A stretch of DNA of 64,000 nucleotides, from contig OX337232.1 of the NCBI GenBank assembly GCA_946965045.2, forward strand, positions 3,720,001 through 3,784,000, in the 5' to 3' direction. The notes under the pieces were generated by a model, which made no database searches, was not told the origin of the DNA, and saw only the letters and a program-made list of their open reading frames with translations. Positions 1 to 10,667 of the stretch are shown one piece after another. The translations under genes were made by a program, and so were the position numbers. Within the stretch, counting starts at the first letter, position 1; each line of letters opens with the position of its first letter. The DNA is from Epithemia pelagica (lineage: Eukaryota; Bacillariophyta; Bacillariophyceae; Surirellales; Surirellaceae).

Positions 1-607
1 TGGTATTGATCGAAGGGACTTGGACAAAGGCAAAGGCAAAAGTACTGAAAAAGTACCGTTTTGGCGAAAAATGGGTACTTGGTACTTCACAACCCTGCCT
101 CGGATTGCTCATTGTATTATACTCGTAATCGATGTTGCAGAGAATTAGATGACTGCTATGCTAGACCGGCTTGCTGGACTTTATCGAGATCTTCAGAAAT
201 GTATATCTCAATGTCCGTCCAATGAGACGACCAGTGAGCAAGTAAGACTGCTGTCATGATTCATGATGGGTTGGTCGTAATACAAAGGTCATCAACAATA
301 ATTAATTTACGACCAACGGTTTCCTCTAGAATGACCCAAGGCGTCAAACGCAAAACAATCTTTGTTGGTCCTTTGGGATGCGGAAACGCTCACAAATTGG
401 TTCTCACATTTTTTGGAAAAGGACTCACACCGACTACACCGCAAGGAACCAACCATACCGCAAAATGGATGTTAAAAAACGAGGAGTCAATATCCCCGAC
501 AGTGACTTGCCTGCTGAGAAACCAAATATTTCCTTTGAGAATATCAGGACAATGACATTGCGACAGCTGATGGGTATGTTGGATTCAGTTACGGACATGA
601 GTAAATT
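1..607. other. Non-coding upstream stretch
   Basis: No convincing coding frame is visible. Short open frames overlap one another and have no recognisable domains. The stretch probably contains the promoter, and possibly further 5' exons, of the EF-hand gene that follows. Confidence 0.4.
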
Positions 608-1417
608 ATGCAGGATCAAAAAAGCAATCGAGTTGAAGAGAAGATGGGAAGGATTAAACAAGGCGAAGAGAAGATCCTCCTCTTCGACGAGTCGCGCATC
701 CTCTTCGACGAGTCACGCAACCTCTTTGACGAGGAAGAAGAAACCGAACCAACGTGTGTTGGATTCCACGCAACCCGACGGTGAGTGTTACCTACTCCAG
801 CCAAAGGAAAAGAAATATTTGCAGCAGATAAACGAGAAAACAACGACAAGGCTGTCCAAGATGATGTCAAGTTTCTCATGGACCACTTGGAATCGAATCA
901 AGAGTTCTCTGTGGATCATCTTCGATCCCTCTATGTCTCGCTCTTGTCTGGGCTGGGCAATGGTGAAGATGGAGAGAGCCTTGATGTGGAAACTATGATT
1001 GATGAGGCAATTGCCAATATCGATACCAATGGCGATGGCATGATTGATGTATTGGAAATGGAGAGTGTTCACATGCCTCATGAGACTGGAGAATTCGTCT
1101 TTGACGATGTTGTAGCTTGTACTAGTACCCCTGACGAACAAGATGAAGAATGCATTACTGCAAACAATATTGTGGAGTTTCTGAATATGTTTTATGGTGG
1201 TCACAAGGTGGTTAGTGATGAGTTGGCTGAGCACATTGTGGAATTGAGTGGAGACGATCAGTGCTTTACTCGTTCCGAGTTTGAAGATGCCTTTGCTGGT
1301 GTTTCGGATGTGGATGAAATCTCGGCCGGAGTCATGTCGCACGGCTACTCCTTTGAGACATCTCTGGTGATTCCTACAGTGGCTCTTGCCGTGGCCGTGT
1401 GGTCCATGGTCATGTGA
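608..1417 (+). CDS. EF-hand protein with hydrophobic C-terminus, intron unresolved
   Basis: The 3' exon encodes an acidic protein with one canonical EF-hand loop (DTNGDGMIDVLE, near nt 1021-1056), so calcium binding is likely. A second helix-rich region (CFTRSEFEDAF) resembles a decayed EF-hand. The last ~17 residues (LVIPTVALAVAVWSMVM) are hydrophobic and could be a tail anchor or GPI signal. In the same frame upstream, an ATG at 608 opens a charged segment with a repeated LFDESR motif, interrupted by TGA at 782-784. A donor-like GTGAGT lies at 781 and acceptor-like CAGs end at 800 and 824. Those acceptors do not preserve phase with the 781 donor in this frame; a donor at 756 with the 824 acceptor (69 nt) does. 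The EF-hand exon is secure; start and splice sites are not. Confidence 0.6.
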
Positions 1418-2413
1418 ACGCCAGACTACTTGTTACCTGCTACACGATACGTGGATATTGTATTCTTGTCGAATACAGATTTCTAATGGCATACATATCA
1501 TCTTTTTAAAAATCATGTTTTTTTCATTCGTAGAGTATCAACGTGGACGAGCTTGGTTGCTGTCAATAGATTACGGCGAATACTTCTAGCTAGGAACAGA
1601 ACTTCCATGTGGTTTGTGGTTCCCATTTTACCCTAGTACCCGCTGCAATGGTTCAATGGCACAGCCAGCCACGAAAGTGTGATGATTTGTAGAACACTCA
1701 AGTGAGGAAAAAGATTGGTTGCCAACGAGCTGAGAGAAACAGTGTTGTATGAATTGTGTTCTTTCGGTGATGATAACGTTTCGACCCTTGAATAGCTTTG
1801 TCGATTGCATGTCGACAATGCGTGGAGCCTCGACCATGAACAACACAACATAGGAATCAATCATATTCCGGCATTTATAGATAGAAGCACTCAACGTACA
1901 GCGGCTGATTCACTGTTCTTGAAATTTGTAATTGGTCGTACCACCAGGAAAAGAAAAGCGTGGCGCTACAATTCGTCTCGATCACTGTCTGTAGGAGGAG
2001 AAGAGGTTCTCGTGCCCTCTAGAGGCCATTGGTATGAGTACATGATGCAGACCATTGCACAGTTTCTAGATCGTCTTTTCTTACTAAACGAGCACTCACA
2101 CTCGACTCGATTGTATTACTAAGTAGGCCAAGTGTGTTATCTGAAAACGCCGTCGCCATCCTTGTCCGAAGGAACAACGACCAAACAAACAATACACTCT
2201 GTGGTGTGTCAAATGAACCACACCAACTCTCCATATGCATCTCGAATGGTGCTCTTCGATCTCAGTAGAGGAACAACAGGCTTTTACGACTCGACGGCCT
2301 GTGTGGCTGGAACTCTTACGTTGTGGCCGGGTAAATGATGGAAAGAAGGGATAAGGAGCCCTATAGAGCATATCTCCCGATTGCAGAGTTGTTTACCATC
2401 ACGTGATCTCATT
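1418..2413. repeat. Non-coding 3' flank shared with the 11-kb region
   Basis: No gene is supported. About nt 1990-2340 matches about nt 11030-11340 with many substitutions and small indels (shared stretches such as CTCGTGCCCTCTA and GCCATCCTTGTC, in the same order). Both lie 3' of a minus-strand glycosyltransferase copy, so the duplication that produced copies A and B included this flank. Confidence 0.6.
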
Positions 2414-3736
2414 CTAGCGGCTGACCCTTTCGGACCACAGTGAGGAAATATCTTGGTGATAGGCTGGTGATCGAACATAGTCCAACAAAGCACCATTTTG
2501 TTTCTTGAGCCAGAAACAATTGTTTTTCACATGTTGTACATTTGTCTGAACCTCGTATCTTCCATATGTGATGTCTTTCCCTCCACTAAAACAAATTCCC
2601 TCTTCACTCGTACTTGTGTTTTGCCAATGCCCATTCTTGGGTAACTGCCATTTCCGAAACACCTTCCAGGCCTGCTCAAACTGAGGGTTGTGTAACACTT
2701 GGAGTGTAAACGTACATTGGTGAATATAATAGGGCAACTTCCTGCAAACATCCCAGTAGTCCGGAGTTGTCCGTATCGTGTCTAGGAGACGTCGGTAGTA
2801 GGCTTGCATCCACTGCTTCAGGATCAAATTTCCCGGTCGGGATACCATAAAAAAGTTGTCCACCATGCGTGCCGGATCCGCCAGTTGCTGCGAAGCCGCG
2901 TTCGACTTGCCTCGAATATAGCATCGTTCATACTGTTTTAATTGAGAGTGATTCATGTCGCCGACCAGGCGAAAGTACGGCGGAACATAGAAACCAACTT
3001 GAGGTTTCACCAGTTTCCCGAGATAATCGTCAAGGGGCCGCATGGGGCAAATTGAAGTATCGGCATACACTCCACCGTACAAGGTCAAGAGTTCGGTGCG
3101 AAGCAGGTTGCCCAGTTTGACGGGGCAAACCCGAGTTTCAGGAACACCTTGGTTTCCATCTTTGCCTCCGTTTCGTAGAAAGCTGGCCAAATGGGCAAAC
3201 TTGGGGGCGAGTTTCATGGCTTGCGTCTGATTGAGGATGCGAATCTCCCAAGTGGGATGCAAGAGTTGCCATGCCTTGACGCAGGCATAGTCGGCCTGAT
3301 ATTTGTTGGGTGTTGAGTTAGGACCACCAATTTGCGCCAAATGGTCGAGTCCTCGATCCCAATACAACCACAGGATTTTGGGTACACCGTGAATGGTCGT
3401 GTTTGTAGGAGTCATTAGTGGAGGAGATGGAATCGATGCAATTGACTGCGGTGGACTCATACTCGCTACAAGAGAAGAGGACTCGCAGTTGTCGTGAGAA
3501 GACCTGTTGGTTTGGTGGTGAGTTCGTTCCCTGCCGTGGAATACAAGACTGGAGAGGATCATGTCATGCTCCGTGGCCAAAGAAGCAAAAGAGGTTTGTC
3601 GTTGGTTCCAAAATTGTTGTTGCTGTTGGACGATCGGTAAATGCCAGAACAAGGCGATTATTGCAAAGGGAAGAATATAGTCAGAGACATGTCTTCTAGA
3701 TCTTGGTAAGCCGCGGATCGCTAATGGAGGCATCAT
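2414..3736 (-). CDS. Glycosyltransferase copy A (capsular-polysaccharide-synthesis/GT32-like), type II membrane protein
   Basis: 440 aa. A short cytosolic N-terminus is followed by one hydrophobic segment (about residues 20-36), then a Ser/Thr/Pro stem and a luminal catalytic domain, the layout of a Golgi type II glycosyltransferase. Family marks are PKILWLYWDRG, CVKAW...PTWEIRILN, and NLLRTELLTLYGGVYADTSICPMRPLDDYL-type blocks around residues 210-240. The usual DXD nucleotide-sugar/metal motif is here D-T-S (ADTS). The start is taken at the first Met of an MM pair. The gene is uninterrupted. A hAT transposon lies about 190 bp upstream of its start, inside its likely promoter. Donor sugar and acceptor cannot be read from sequence; a role in cell-wall or exopolysaccharide synthesis is inference. 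Confidence 0.8.
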   Translation of the reverse strand: MMPPLAIRGLPRSRRHVSDYILPFAIIALFWHLPIVQQQQQFWNQRQTSFASLATEHDMILSSLVFHGRERTHHQTNRSSHDNCESSSLVASMSPPQSIASIPSPPLMTPTNTTIHGVPKILWLYWDRGLDHLAQIGGPNSTPNKYQADYACVKAWQLLHPTWEIRILNQTQAMKLAPKFAHLASFLRNGGKDGNQGVPETRVCPVKLGNLLRTELLTLYGGVYADTSICPMRPLDDYLGKLVKPQVGFYVPPYFRLVGDMNHSQLKQYERCYIRGKSNAASQQLADPARMVDNFFMVSRPGNLILKQWMQAYYRRLLDTIRTTPDYWDVCRKLPYYIHQCTFTLQVLHNPQFEQAWKVFRKWQLPKNGHWQNTSTSEEGICFSGGKDITYGRYEVQTNVQHVKNNCFWLKKQNGALLDYVRSPAYHQDISSLWSERVSR

Positions 3737-3922
3737 GCTTTGACGTTGGTGGTTGTGGCACGAGAGAAGCGTTGTGTTCCAGAATCTACAATTCTCTCGT
3801 CCCGATCACACACACACACGTGTTTGTGTTTGTGCCATGGTCCCTCGGTCGAGTGGATGCCGACGTGCGCACGATCATTGCTGGCGCGCAACGGATGGAA
3901 TAATCAAGCAGGGTGCGCGGCC

Positions 3923-3930
3923 ATTCCCAC
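3923..3930 (+). repeat. Left 8-bp target site duplication of the hAT element
   Basis: ATTCCCAC lies immediately outside the left inverted repeat and is identical to the 8 bases immediately outside the right inverted repeat. Confidence 0.93.
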
Positions 3931-3944
3931 CAGGGTGTGGAAGT
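3931..3944 (+). repeat. hAT left terminal inverted repeat
   Basis: CAGGGTGTGGAAGT begins with the CAGGG typical of hAT termini and matches the reverse complement of 10668-10681 over all 14 bases. The match ends sharply after that. Confidence 0.93.
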
Positions 3945-4513
3945 CATAAGGCCAAGACTTCCAAAATTTCAACTTTTTCCAACTTTTTTCCTCGAATTTC
4001 CCAAGTTAAGTCATACCATAGGTTTTTTCCTTACCAACTTATTTGTCAAAGTCTAATTGATGCTTTTCTTCTTCCAACTTGACTAGGATTGATCCAACTT
4101 ACACAATTACTAGCCCGAGACAAACTCTCATTATTTCCCACTACTACAATTCTGAAAGTTGTAACTTTCCCCTTGAAGTTAAGTCAAGTTCATTCCGTTC
4201 TAGTAGTGACTTGAAGTCATAAGTTTAATCGATAGTCACAGCACAACGACTAATATCATAAAGTCAAGTTGTAACCTCTCTACATAGTAACTAGTAACTT
4301 GCAACTTGCAATCTCCCAACTCCCAACTCCTTGATTCTATACTCAGTTTTCTCTCGTACAATACGACTGACATATACCACATACCACTTACCATTCTTAC
4401 TACTTACTACACACAAACCCAACCAACAACGACGCACCTCTTTCTGGATGAAGCACATGAATTAGAGACTGCAGTTTGCCATCAATTGAACAACCCTTTC
4501 CTGGTGATAGCAC
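3945..4513. promoter_or_regulatory. hAT left subterminal repeat zone and transposase promoter
   Basis: AT-rich non-coding DNA with many scattered copies of short motifs resembling AAGTCAAGTT/AACTTGACTT in both orientations, for example near 4005, 4185, 4210 and 4262. The right subterminal zone has the same motifs. In studied hAT elements such repeats bind transposase; that role is inferred here. The zone must also hold the transposase promoter. Confidence 0.65.
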
Positions 4514-7500
4514 ATGTCTTTATTTCCTGTGCTGGATATCGAAGTTGATCCTAATTCACCTTCACTCTCCAGTCTTTCAACGCTTACCCACGCCATGGGC
4601 CCCCCAAGGAACAACCAACAAACCACTCCATCGAATGAAAATCCCCCATCCTCCCAAGATGCTCAAGCAAACAACCACCAAGACCCGAGTCCAACAGCAA
4701 CCAATGATAACCAAAATAACTTACCTGCAGGGACAACAGGATCCACTAATGGAACAGAAGCACAAGGTGGTGCTGTTGAATCTCAAGCCGACAATCCAGG
4801 GGACAATGCAGAGGAAACGGTCCTCACACAAGCTCGCATCAAAGAAATAAAGGAGGAGAAGTCTTTTGTTTCTTTCACCCACCCACCCAAAAGATTCTTT
4901 CGCAATTTCCAGGGCAGCTATTTTGGGAAAGTTAGATATTTGAACTTCAAGAAGATGACTGAAACCAGGAAGACGGTTAAGGCAGATAAAACAATTGATC
5001 TTGACCGGATGCCTGGTCTATTCAGTTGTTTCCAAACGCTCGACTCAGCTTCCAAAAAAGATAAGGATGACAACGAACATTACCCAAGCATTGTGAAGAA
5101 ACTGGTTGTTTGCCCATACTGCTTCCAGAACCCACAGAAAGAGCTCGAAAAGTGTCTTCTTGGTCTTGGCCGAAATTCCTCCTCGAACATCGGACAACAC
5201 ATGTCAAGATATCACAAGGAAGCACTCGAAGACTCAGCTTCCGTTGCCACCGACCCTACCCAGCAAACGATGTCATCGTTCACCGGTTCTATGGTGAGCA
5301 AGACAGATGCAAAGGTATTGTTTCAACAATCAATCTACCAGTTCGTAAATGATTGTGGGTTTCCTGCTTCTACGGTAGAGCGAGAATCTTTCAGGAATCT
5401 TCTGAAGTGTGCAATCGCCAATGCACCGAAATTAAAAGAAAAGGACTGTGTCCTTAGCAATAAAGCTATCACCAAGATGCGACTACAGTCCTACAATGAA
5501 TTCATCAAGATCGTCACTGATCTTGGAGATAAGGTCCGACAGGCCTACCACAATCTGTGCAACAAAGCAATTGCTTTTTGCACCGTGACACATGATATTT
5601 GGCAAGGGAACGACAAGGACGTATTGGGAGTAAGTCTAATCTTCACTGACCCCAGGAACTGTGAGATATACCGTCTTCCTGTTGGTTTATGTTCGACCAA
5701 GGGGCATTCTGCTGCTCAAGTGGCTGAGCACACAAAAAACATTCTCAATGCAGTTGGATTCACTCAAGCGGATCTGTCGTCGTCCGTCAACGACAACACC
5801 AATTCGGCCGTACTTGCTGGAAAGTACATCCTGGGAAATAACACCGGCGGAAAGTGCGACATGCACCGTGCGGAGTTAATTTTGAAGCACGCAACCGGTT
5901 TGGCCGTGAGGAAGAAAAAAGGCGAGGTAGTAGACAGCAACCCCAAGTTTATGACGATATACCAGAAGTTCTTCAAGTTTGCTGCGTGGCTAATGAGTTC
6001 GAGGGCAAAACGCTGGGATAATCTTCGTGCATGGGCCCAAAAAAATGGGAGGGTGCTGATTGCCATCCCAATGCCGAACATGACCCGGGTTGGAGGCTGC
6101 ATGATAATGTTCCATGGCCTCATACGAAACAAATTCGTCATGGATGCATATGTAAACGATACATTTGACAACAAGGATCAACAGTTTATTGATCGATACC
6201 CTACAGAAGAAGAATGGCAAGCTCTGTCTGAAATTGAGGGTATTCTTTCACCTCTCAAAGCTGTATCAATGACGTTGCAAGTGGACGATCCATCAGCCTC
6301 TGCTGGATCCCTCCTCGAAATTTTCAGCAGCAAACACTTCTTGGACACTATGAAAACTATGGGCGTCCCTGTTTTGAAGTTGACTGGCAATTCTGTTCGT
6401 CCATGGGATGCCAAATTAACCATTGAGAAACTCAAAAAAAGCAAACCGTACAGGGGTATTTTGAAATACCAGGAGCTGACAGAGACAAGCCGATTATTGA
6501 TTGATCGTGTCCTAGCAGAATATGAAAACTACATGGAAGAAGGGAACGACAAGCATGCAGAACATGCCATGTGTGGGCATCCTTTCTTGGCATCCTACGG
6601 TCCAAATATCCTAAAGTCGATCAAAGTATATGACGAGGAGTCTATTAAGCGCGTGAGGAAACAATTTGTAACAGACGTAGCCAACAAATTCGCAGAACCG
6701 AAGCCCCCACCAACAACAGCAACGTCAAACCAAACAGATGCCACCCAACAACAAGACGACACGGTGGTCACCGACGATCTTCCAATAGAGGCAGATACAG
6801 AACCCGAGGTCCCTGACGCAGTAACAGATGTTATGGATTGTTTTAACATATTCAAGACGCATCGGCAAACAAGGGAACAAGAAGACGCTGCGCTCCTAGC
6901 AGGAACAGGAGGGACGGATGGGACGGTAGTGGCAGGTCAACAGGCAACACAGCAACGAGCAATGCATTTCAAAAAATGCGATGAACAGTTTGGACGATAC
7001 CTGGAGTTCTGTGATACTGTTGTGCATAATTCCTGGGAAGATTTGATTAACGAATATCCTACAGAGGCATTCCAAAAATTCTCCAAATCTTGGAGCGATC
7101 AAGACAAGGCTCAATTCCAATGTGCATGTAGAGAGAACCACTTTCATGCAGTTGGCAAATACTTCGATGTCCTGAAATGGTGGTCGACTAACAGAAGCCT
7201 CTTTCCCAAGTTGTTCCCAAGTGCACTGGTATGGATCTCAAAACCTGCCACCAACGCATTTCAAGAAAGAGTCTTTTCTCGTTCCACGTTTATGGACCGC
7301 AATCCATTAATGCGTCGGCAACTAGATAAGAACTTTGAGATGCGTACGATGGAAAGTATCACACGGAAAGTGCGTTCGGAGATACTTGAGAACGAGAAAA
7401 GTCTCGCGTCGTTCCCAAAAGGGGACAGTGAGCAGAAGTTGGACAAGACAGCAACAGCAAAATCAGTTGGTAACTCTTCCTCGTCCCCAGTGGTCATTGA

Positions 7501-8197
7501 CGATAGTTCTGAGAGACAAGCTGAAACGACAACGACGACAATAACACAAGGACAGTCACAGTCAGGCACGGCAGGGAGCCAGGTGATCAGTCAAGTTCAA
7601 GTGTCACCATCACAATCGGAATCGCGGAGACTGGAAACCGTCTTAGCAGCGGCAGAGAAGCATGTGGTATACGAATTGCAAGGCACTGTTGGTGAGTCTG
7701 GGATTGTTGCCGAGAGTGACTACAAGTTTAGAAAAGTTGGAGAGAAGGGCGTTGTGTCTCAAGGGACTTGGGATGAAGTAGAGTTATTGGATTTGGTCGA
7801 CCCAAAAGATCAGGATCAAATGGAAGCAATGAGTAGGACTGTTACTACACGAAATGGCGAATTGTCCAAGGATGCAGAGGGAGAGGATTCCTATGAGGAC
7901 ATGATTGAAGCAATTGAAGAGAGAAAGCAAGAAATTGTGAACGAAAGTTTGGCAAAGAAAAAAACTGAGGAAATCGAAGTAGTGGATCGAAGTAGCACTA
8001 CAATGAAGAATCCTCCTGTTGCATCGGTGTCGGGATCAAAGTCACAAAAGAGTAGCAGTAGCAAACGGTCCCGACAACATTCGTTGTCAGAGTCAGTAGC
8101 AAGAACGGTCGTGCGAACTCCTTCCAAGCAAGGCAAGCGTAAGGCGGCACCACAAGAGACACCTACCAGAAGGACGAGTCCAAGGACCAAAAAGTGA
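4514..8197 (+). CDS. hAT transposase with BED-like zinc finger
   Basis: 1227 aa, uninterrupted. It should cut and rejoin the element's ends. Domains: low-complexity N-terminus; BED-type zinc finger near residues 199-236 (CPYC ... HMSRYH); RNase H-like core with aspartates in THDIWQ (near 359) and VNDNTNS (near 425) and the CDMHRAEL block matching the C..H motif of hAT transposases; hAT C-terminal region near 880-920 (DVLKWWSTNRSLFPKL ... PATNAFQERVFS). A long acidic Ser/Thr-rich tail ends in basic clusters that look like nuclear localisation signals (KRSRQ, KQGKRKA, SPRTKK). It is longer than most hAT transposases because of the two disordered ends. The start is the first ATG in frame; an internal Met at residue 28 is an alternative. 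Confidence 0.93.
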   Translation: MSLFPVLDIEVDPNSPSLSSLSTLTHAMGPPRNNQQTTPSNENPPSSQDAQANNHQDPSPTATNDNQNNLPAGTTGSTNGTEAQGGAVESQADNPGDNAEETVLTQARIKEIKEEKSFVSFTHPPKRFFRNFQGSYFGKVRYLNFKKMTETRKTVKADKTIDLDRMPGLFSCFQTLDSASKKDKDDNEHYPSIVKKLVVCPYCFQNPQKELEKCLLGLGRNSSSNIGQHMSRYHKEALEDSASVATDPTQQTMSSFTGSMVSKTDAKVLFQQSIYQFVNDCGFPASTVERESFRNLLKCAIANAPKLKEKDCVLSNKAITKMRLQSYNEFIKIVTDLGDKVRQAYHNLCNKAIAFCTVTHDIWQGNDKDVLGVSLIFTDPRNCEIYRLPVGLCSTKGHSAAQVAEHTKNILNAVGFTQADLSSSVNDNTNSAVLAGKYILGNNTGGKCDMHRAELILKHATGLAVRKKKGEVVDSNPKFMTIYQKFFKFAAWLMSSRAKRWDNLRAWAQKNGRVLIAIPMPNMTRVGGCMIMFHGLIRNKFVMDAYVNDTFDNKDQQFIDRYPTEEEWQALSEIEGILSPLKAVSMTLQVDDPSASAGSLLEIFSSKHFLDTMKTMGVPVLKLTGNSVRPWDAKLTIEKLKKSKPYRGILKYQELTETSRLLIDRVLAEYENYMEEGNDKHAEHAMCGHPFLASYGPNILKSIKVYDEESIKRVRKQFVTDVANKFAEPKPPPTTATSNQTDATQQQDDTVVTDDLPIEADTEPEVPDAVTDVMDCFNIFKTHRQTREQEDAALLAGTGGTDGTVVAGQQATQQRAMHFKKCDEQFGRYLEFCDTVVHNSWEDLINEYPTEAFQKFSKSWSDQDKAQFQCACRENHFHAVGKYFDVLKWWSTNRSLFPKLFPSALVWISKPATNAFQERVFSRSTFMDRNPLMRRQLDKNFEMRTMESITRKVRSEILENEKSLASFPKGDSEQKLDKTATAKSVGNSSSSPVVIDDSSERQAETTTTTITQGQSQSGTAGSQVISQVQVSPSQSESRRLETVLAAAEKHVVYELQGTVGESGIVAESDYKFRKVGEKGVVSQGTWDEVELLDLVDPKDQDQMEAMSRTVTTRNGELSKDAEGEDSYEDMIEAIEERKQEIVNESLAKKKTEEIEVVDRSSTTMKNPPVASVSGSKSQKSSSSKRSRQHSLSESVARTVVRTPSKQGKRKAAPQETPTRRTSPRTKK

Positions 8198-8235
8198 ATA
8201 GCATTAGTACCAATTGACAAGTATATGTAAAAGAA

Positions 8236-10020
8236 TTATTCATAAGCTGCAATTAGTTGCTGAAAGAAGAAACGAAGTGGGGTACGATGTTTTTTCTCAA
8301 TCTCCGTATGTGATTTGATAAACTGCTCCATAATCCTATGACATTCTTTCCTCGTCTCTGTTTTGTTCAGCAGCTGTCCCAAGGCACCAAATAGAGGATT
8401 GATCTCCTGCCATCGATCATTGGGCAACCATGACTGCAATCCAAGTGAGCATTCCAAACCATCCATGACATTGGTCGGAGTCCAATTGAGGGTCTTTGTT
8501 GCCCGAATGACGTGTACGTCGGATGGAATGCCTTCGTTTCTGTTGAAGGCGGTGTGCAGGATAATGATAGCTGTTTTGTACCCAATGCCGGGAAGTGTTA
8601 GGAGTTCCTGAAGGGAAATGTTGCTAGGGATTGTGCCATTATGGCGTTGTATAAAATAATCGGCACAATTGACGATTCTTTCCGCATTTTGTCTGAACTT
8701 TCCACATTCAGAAAGCAAGCTGCAGAATACATCCATCCCGAAATAGTTGGCCACTTCGATTGTACCAGTTGCACTTGTTATTCCAGCCTGGAAAAGGCGT
8801 GGAACCACTTGGGATAAACTTTTGTCCGAAGTGTTGGAACTCATGAGGATGATAATGAGACACATGAATGCCCGGTCAGCATCGTCGTCGTCATCATCGT
8901 CAAGGTTGTCATTGATCCAGTCTTCCCATGTGTCTCTTGGAGTATCTAAGCCAGACCTTTTGGAAGTCTCACGTAGCTTCAATAAATTGTCTAACAACAC
9001 CAATCTGTTGTTGATTGTTGATTGATTAAGCCAAGTAGAATGCCTTTGCTTGATTTGAATGGGAGGTTTGGTCAAGGCAGGTTGGCCGGGCATGTGCCGT
9101 GTACCGTCATCATAATCGATAGGTCCTTTGGAAACTGATGCTTCTAAAAGAGCGTGGCAAAGAACTGTCTTTCTTTGTCGGGTCAGTATATATGCTGTCG
9201 GTGAATTTTGTCTGGCTCTCCAGTACGACATCGAGGGTGGAGTCTGGGGAGGACCAGCAATAATTGGAGTTGTTGGTAGTACCACTGGTGATTCTTCGCT
9301 TGGAAATGTTGGTCCTTCGTCGCATTGTGCATATACATTGGAGTCAGCATCCATTGGGGATACCATTAAAGCCATACTTTCTTTCACTATGACATCAAGG
9401 CTCGGAGTGATTGAAATGGGCTGCTCAGAATGGTATGTATGACAATTCCTGACTGAGATTTTGGAATTGAATCGATTCATCCATGTTAAAAGATTCCAAC
9501 GGACATTGTCTTTGGTAAGTTCAGTGGGCACGGGGGAAAGATGGCTTTGAAGAAACTGTTGGAAGGAAGAGAATCCTCTGCAAGTAGAATTGAGGGTGAT
9601 TTGGGGACGGCATTGTCCGGTGAGAGATATGAATGGTAGATTGTCCGAAGGAGGTTTGATGTTGAAGGTATAGTCGGTCTTGTCGTCTTGTTTTGAGAAT
9701 AAACCGTGATACACCTTTTTGGAAAGAGTCCATAGGATTTGCTCGAATGTCATGTGCATGGGTGACGAACAGGGATGACTTGATTTTGTGACAACGTCAA
9801 CTTGTTGGTAAAGTAGATTCCCATTGTTCCGATTCAACCAAAGTAGAATATGGTCTTTTATGGACCGTAAGGTGTTGTTGGGTTCCTCATTGGCGGTGTG
9901 TTGACAAGAAGATGAGAATTTGACCATCATTGTCATGAAAGAGACAGGGACATGGGTGATGGTGAAGATTTGGTGGCATGATGAGTGGAGAGTGATCGAG
10001 TAATCATCAATGCCAGACAT
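8236..10020 (-). CDS. HhH-GPD (endonuclease III-type) DNA glycosylase, transposon-borne
   Basis: 594 aa, uninterrupted, convergent with the transposase. The C-terminal ~200 residues match endonuclease III-like glycosylases in order: LMSSNTSD (cf. LLSAQATD), RHNGTIPSNISLQELL, the helix-hairpin-helix LPGIGYKTA, and PSDVHVIRA. The catalytic lysine (about residue 482) and aspartate (about 501) are both kept with the spacing usual in the family. The four-cysteine iron-sulfur loop of endonuclease III is absent from the C-terminus. The first ~370 residues are unrecognised and are followed by a poly-Asp run (DNLDDDDDDDAD). Such enzymes excise oxidised bases, mismatched T or A, or 5-methylcytosine; the substrate here cannot be told. 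It lies wholly inside the hAT element, so it is cargo or a transposition helper, not a host neighbour. Confidence 0.88.
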   Translation of the reverse strand: MSGIDDYSITLHSSCHQIFTITHVPVSFMTMMVKFSSSCQHTANEEPNNTLRSIKDHILLWLNRNNGNLLYQQVDVVTKSSHPCSSPMHMTFEQILWTLSKKVYHGLFSKQDDKTDYTFNIKPPSDNLPFISLTGQCRPQITLNSTCRGFSSFQQFLQSHLSPVPTELTKDNVRWNLLTWMNRFNSKISVRNCHTYHSEQPISITPSLDVIVKESMALMVSPMDADSNVYAQCDEGPTFPSEESPVVLPTTPIIAGPPQTPPSMSYWRARQNSPTAYILTRQRKTVLCHALLEASVSKGPIDYDDGTRHMPGQPALTKPPIQIKQRHSTWLNQSTINNRLVLLDNLLKLRETSKRSGLDTPRDTWEDWINDNLDDDDDDDADRAFMCLIIILMSSNTSDKSLSQVVPRLFQAGITSATGTIEVANYFGMDVFCSLLSECGKFRQNAERIVNCADYFIQRHNGTIPSNISLQELLTLPGIGYKTAIIILHTAFNRNEGIPSDVHVIRATKTLNWTPTNVMDGLECSLGLQSWLPNDRWQEINPLFGALGQLLNKTETRKECHRIMEQFIKSHTEIEKKHRTPLRFFFQQLIAAYE

Positions 10021-10667
10021 TCAGATTTGGATTGATGGGTAAAGTATATAGAACTTAGGACTTAGGAGTTGGGAGATATGAAAGTATGAGACGTTGCCTG
10101 TTGTTTGTTGCCTGTTGTGTTTGTTTGCGATGAGAGACACTGTTGTTAAGCGCACCTCAGTGAGAGAAGAAGGCAGCAATCGCAGTGTACTCCTTCGAGT
10201 GCATATTCCATCATAAGACAACTAATAAAGGGTTGATTACTAGTCTGGCTTGGTGTGGGGAGTGCCGCAAAACACATGGTAAAGTTGGACTTTGATCGTG
10301 GAAGTTATAACTTGAAGTCAAGTCAGTATGGGCTGAGAGAGAATGAAGTTAAGTTACAAGCACAGGTTCTCCGATTTGACTTCCAAAGTCAAGTTGTGAC
10401 TTTGTTCGTAAGACTTATAAATGAGTAAGTTCGTCTAAGTCAAATTTAGTAGAAATAAGAACTTAGCCCCAACATAAAGTCAAATTGCAAGTGTCGGTGT
10501 TGAGATTATTAGTTAAAAGTCTAATCAGTAAGGTGGTTCTTATGAATTGATTAGTTGAAGTTAAATTGCAGTAAATGTTACTGAGATTACGGTGAAGGAA
10601 GTCAAATTGTACTAGTTTCTCTAATAGACTTCAAGTCTAAAAGTTAAATTATTAAGCCAGTTTTCTA
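10021..10667. promoter_or_regulatory. Glycosylase upstream region and hAT right subterminal repeats
   Basis: No further gene is visible. The stretch from about 10270 to 10660 is rich in AAGTCAAGTT-like and AAGTTATAACTTGAAG-like words in both orientations, mirroring the left end. The first 200 bases should contain the glycosylase promoter. Confidence 0.6.
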
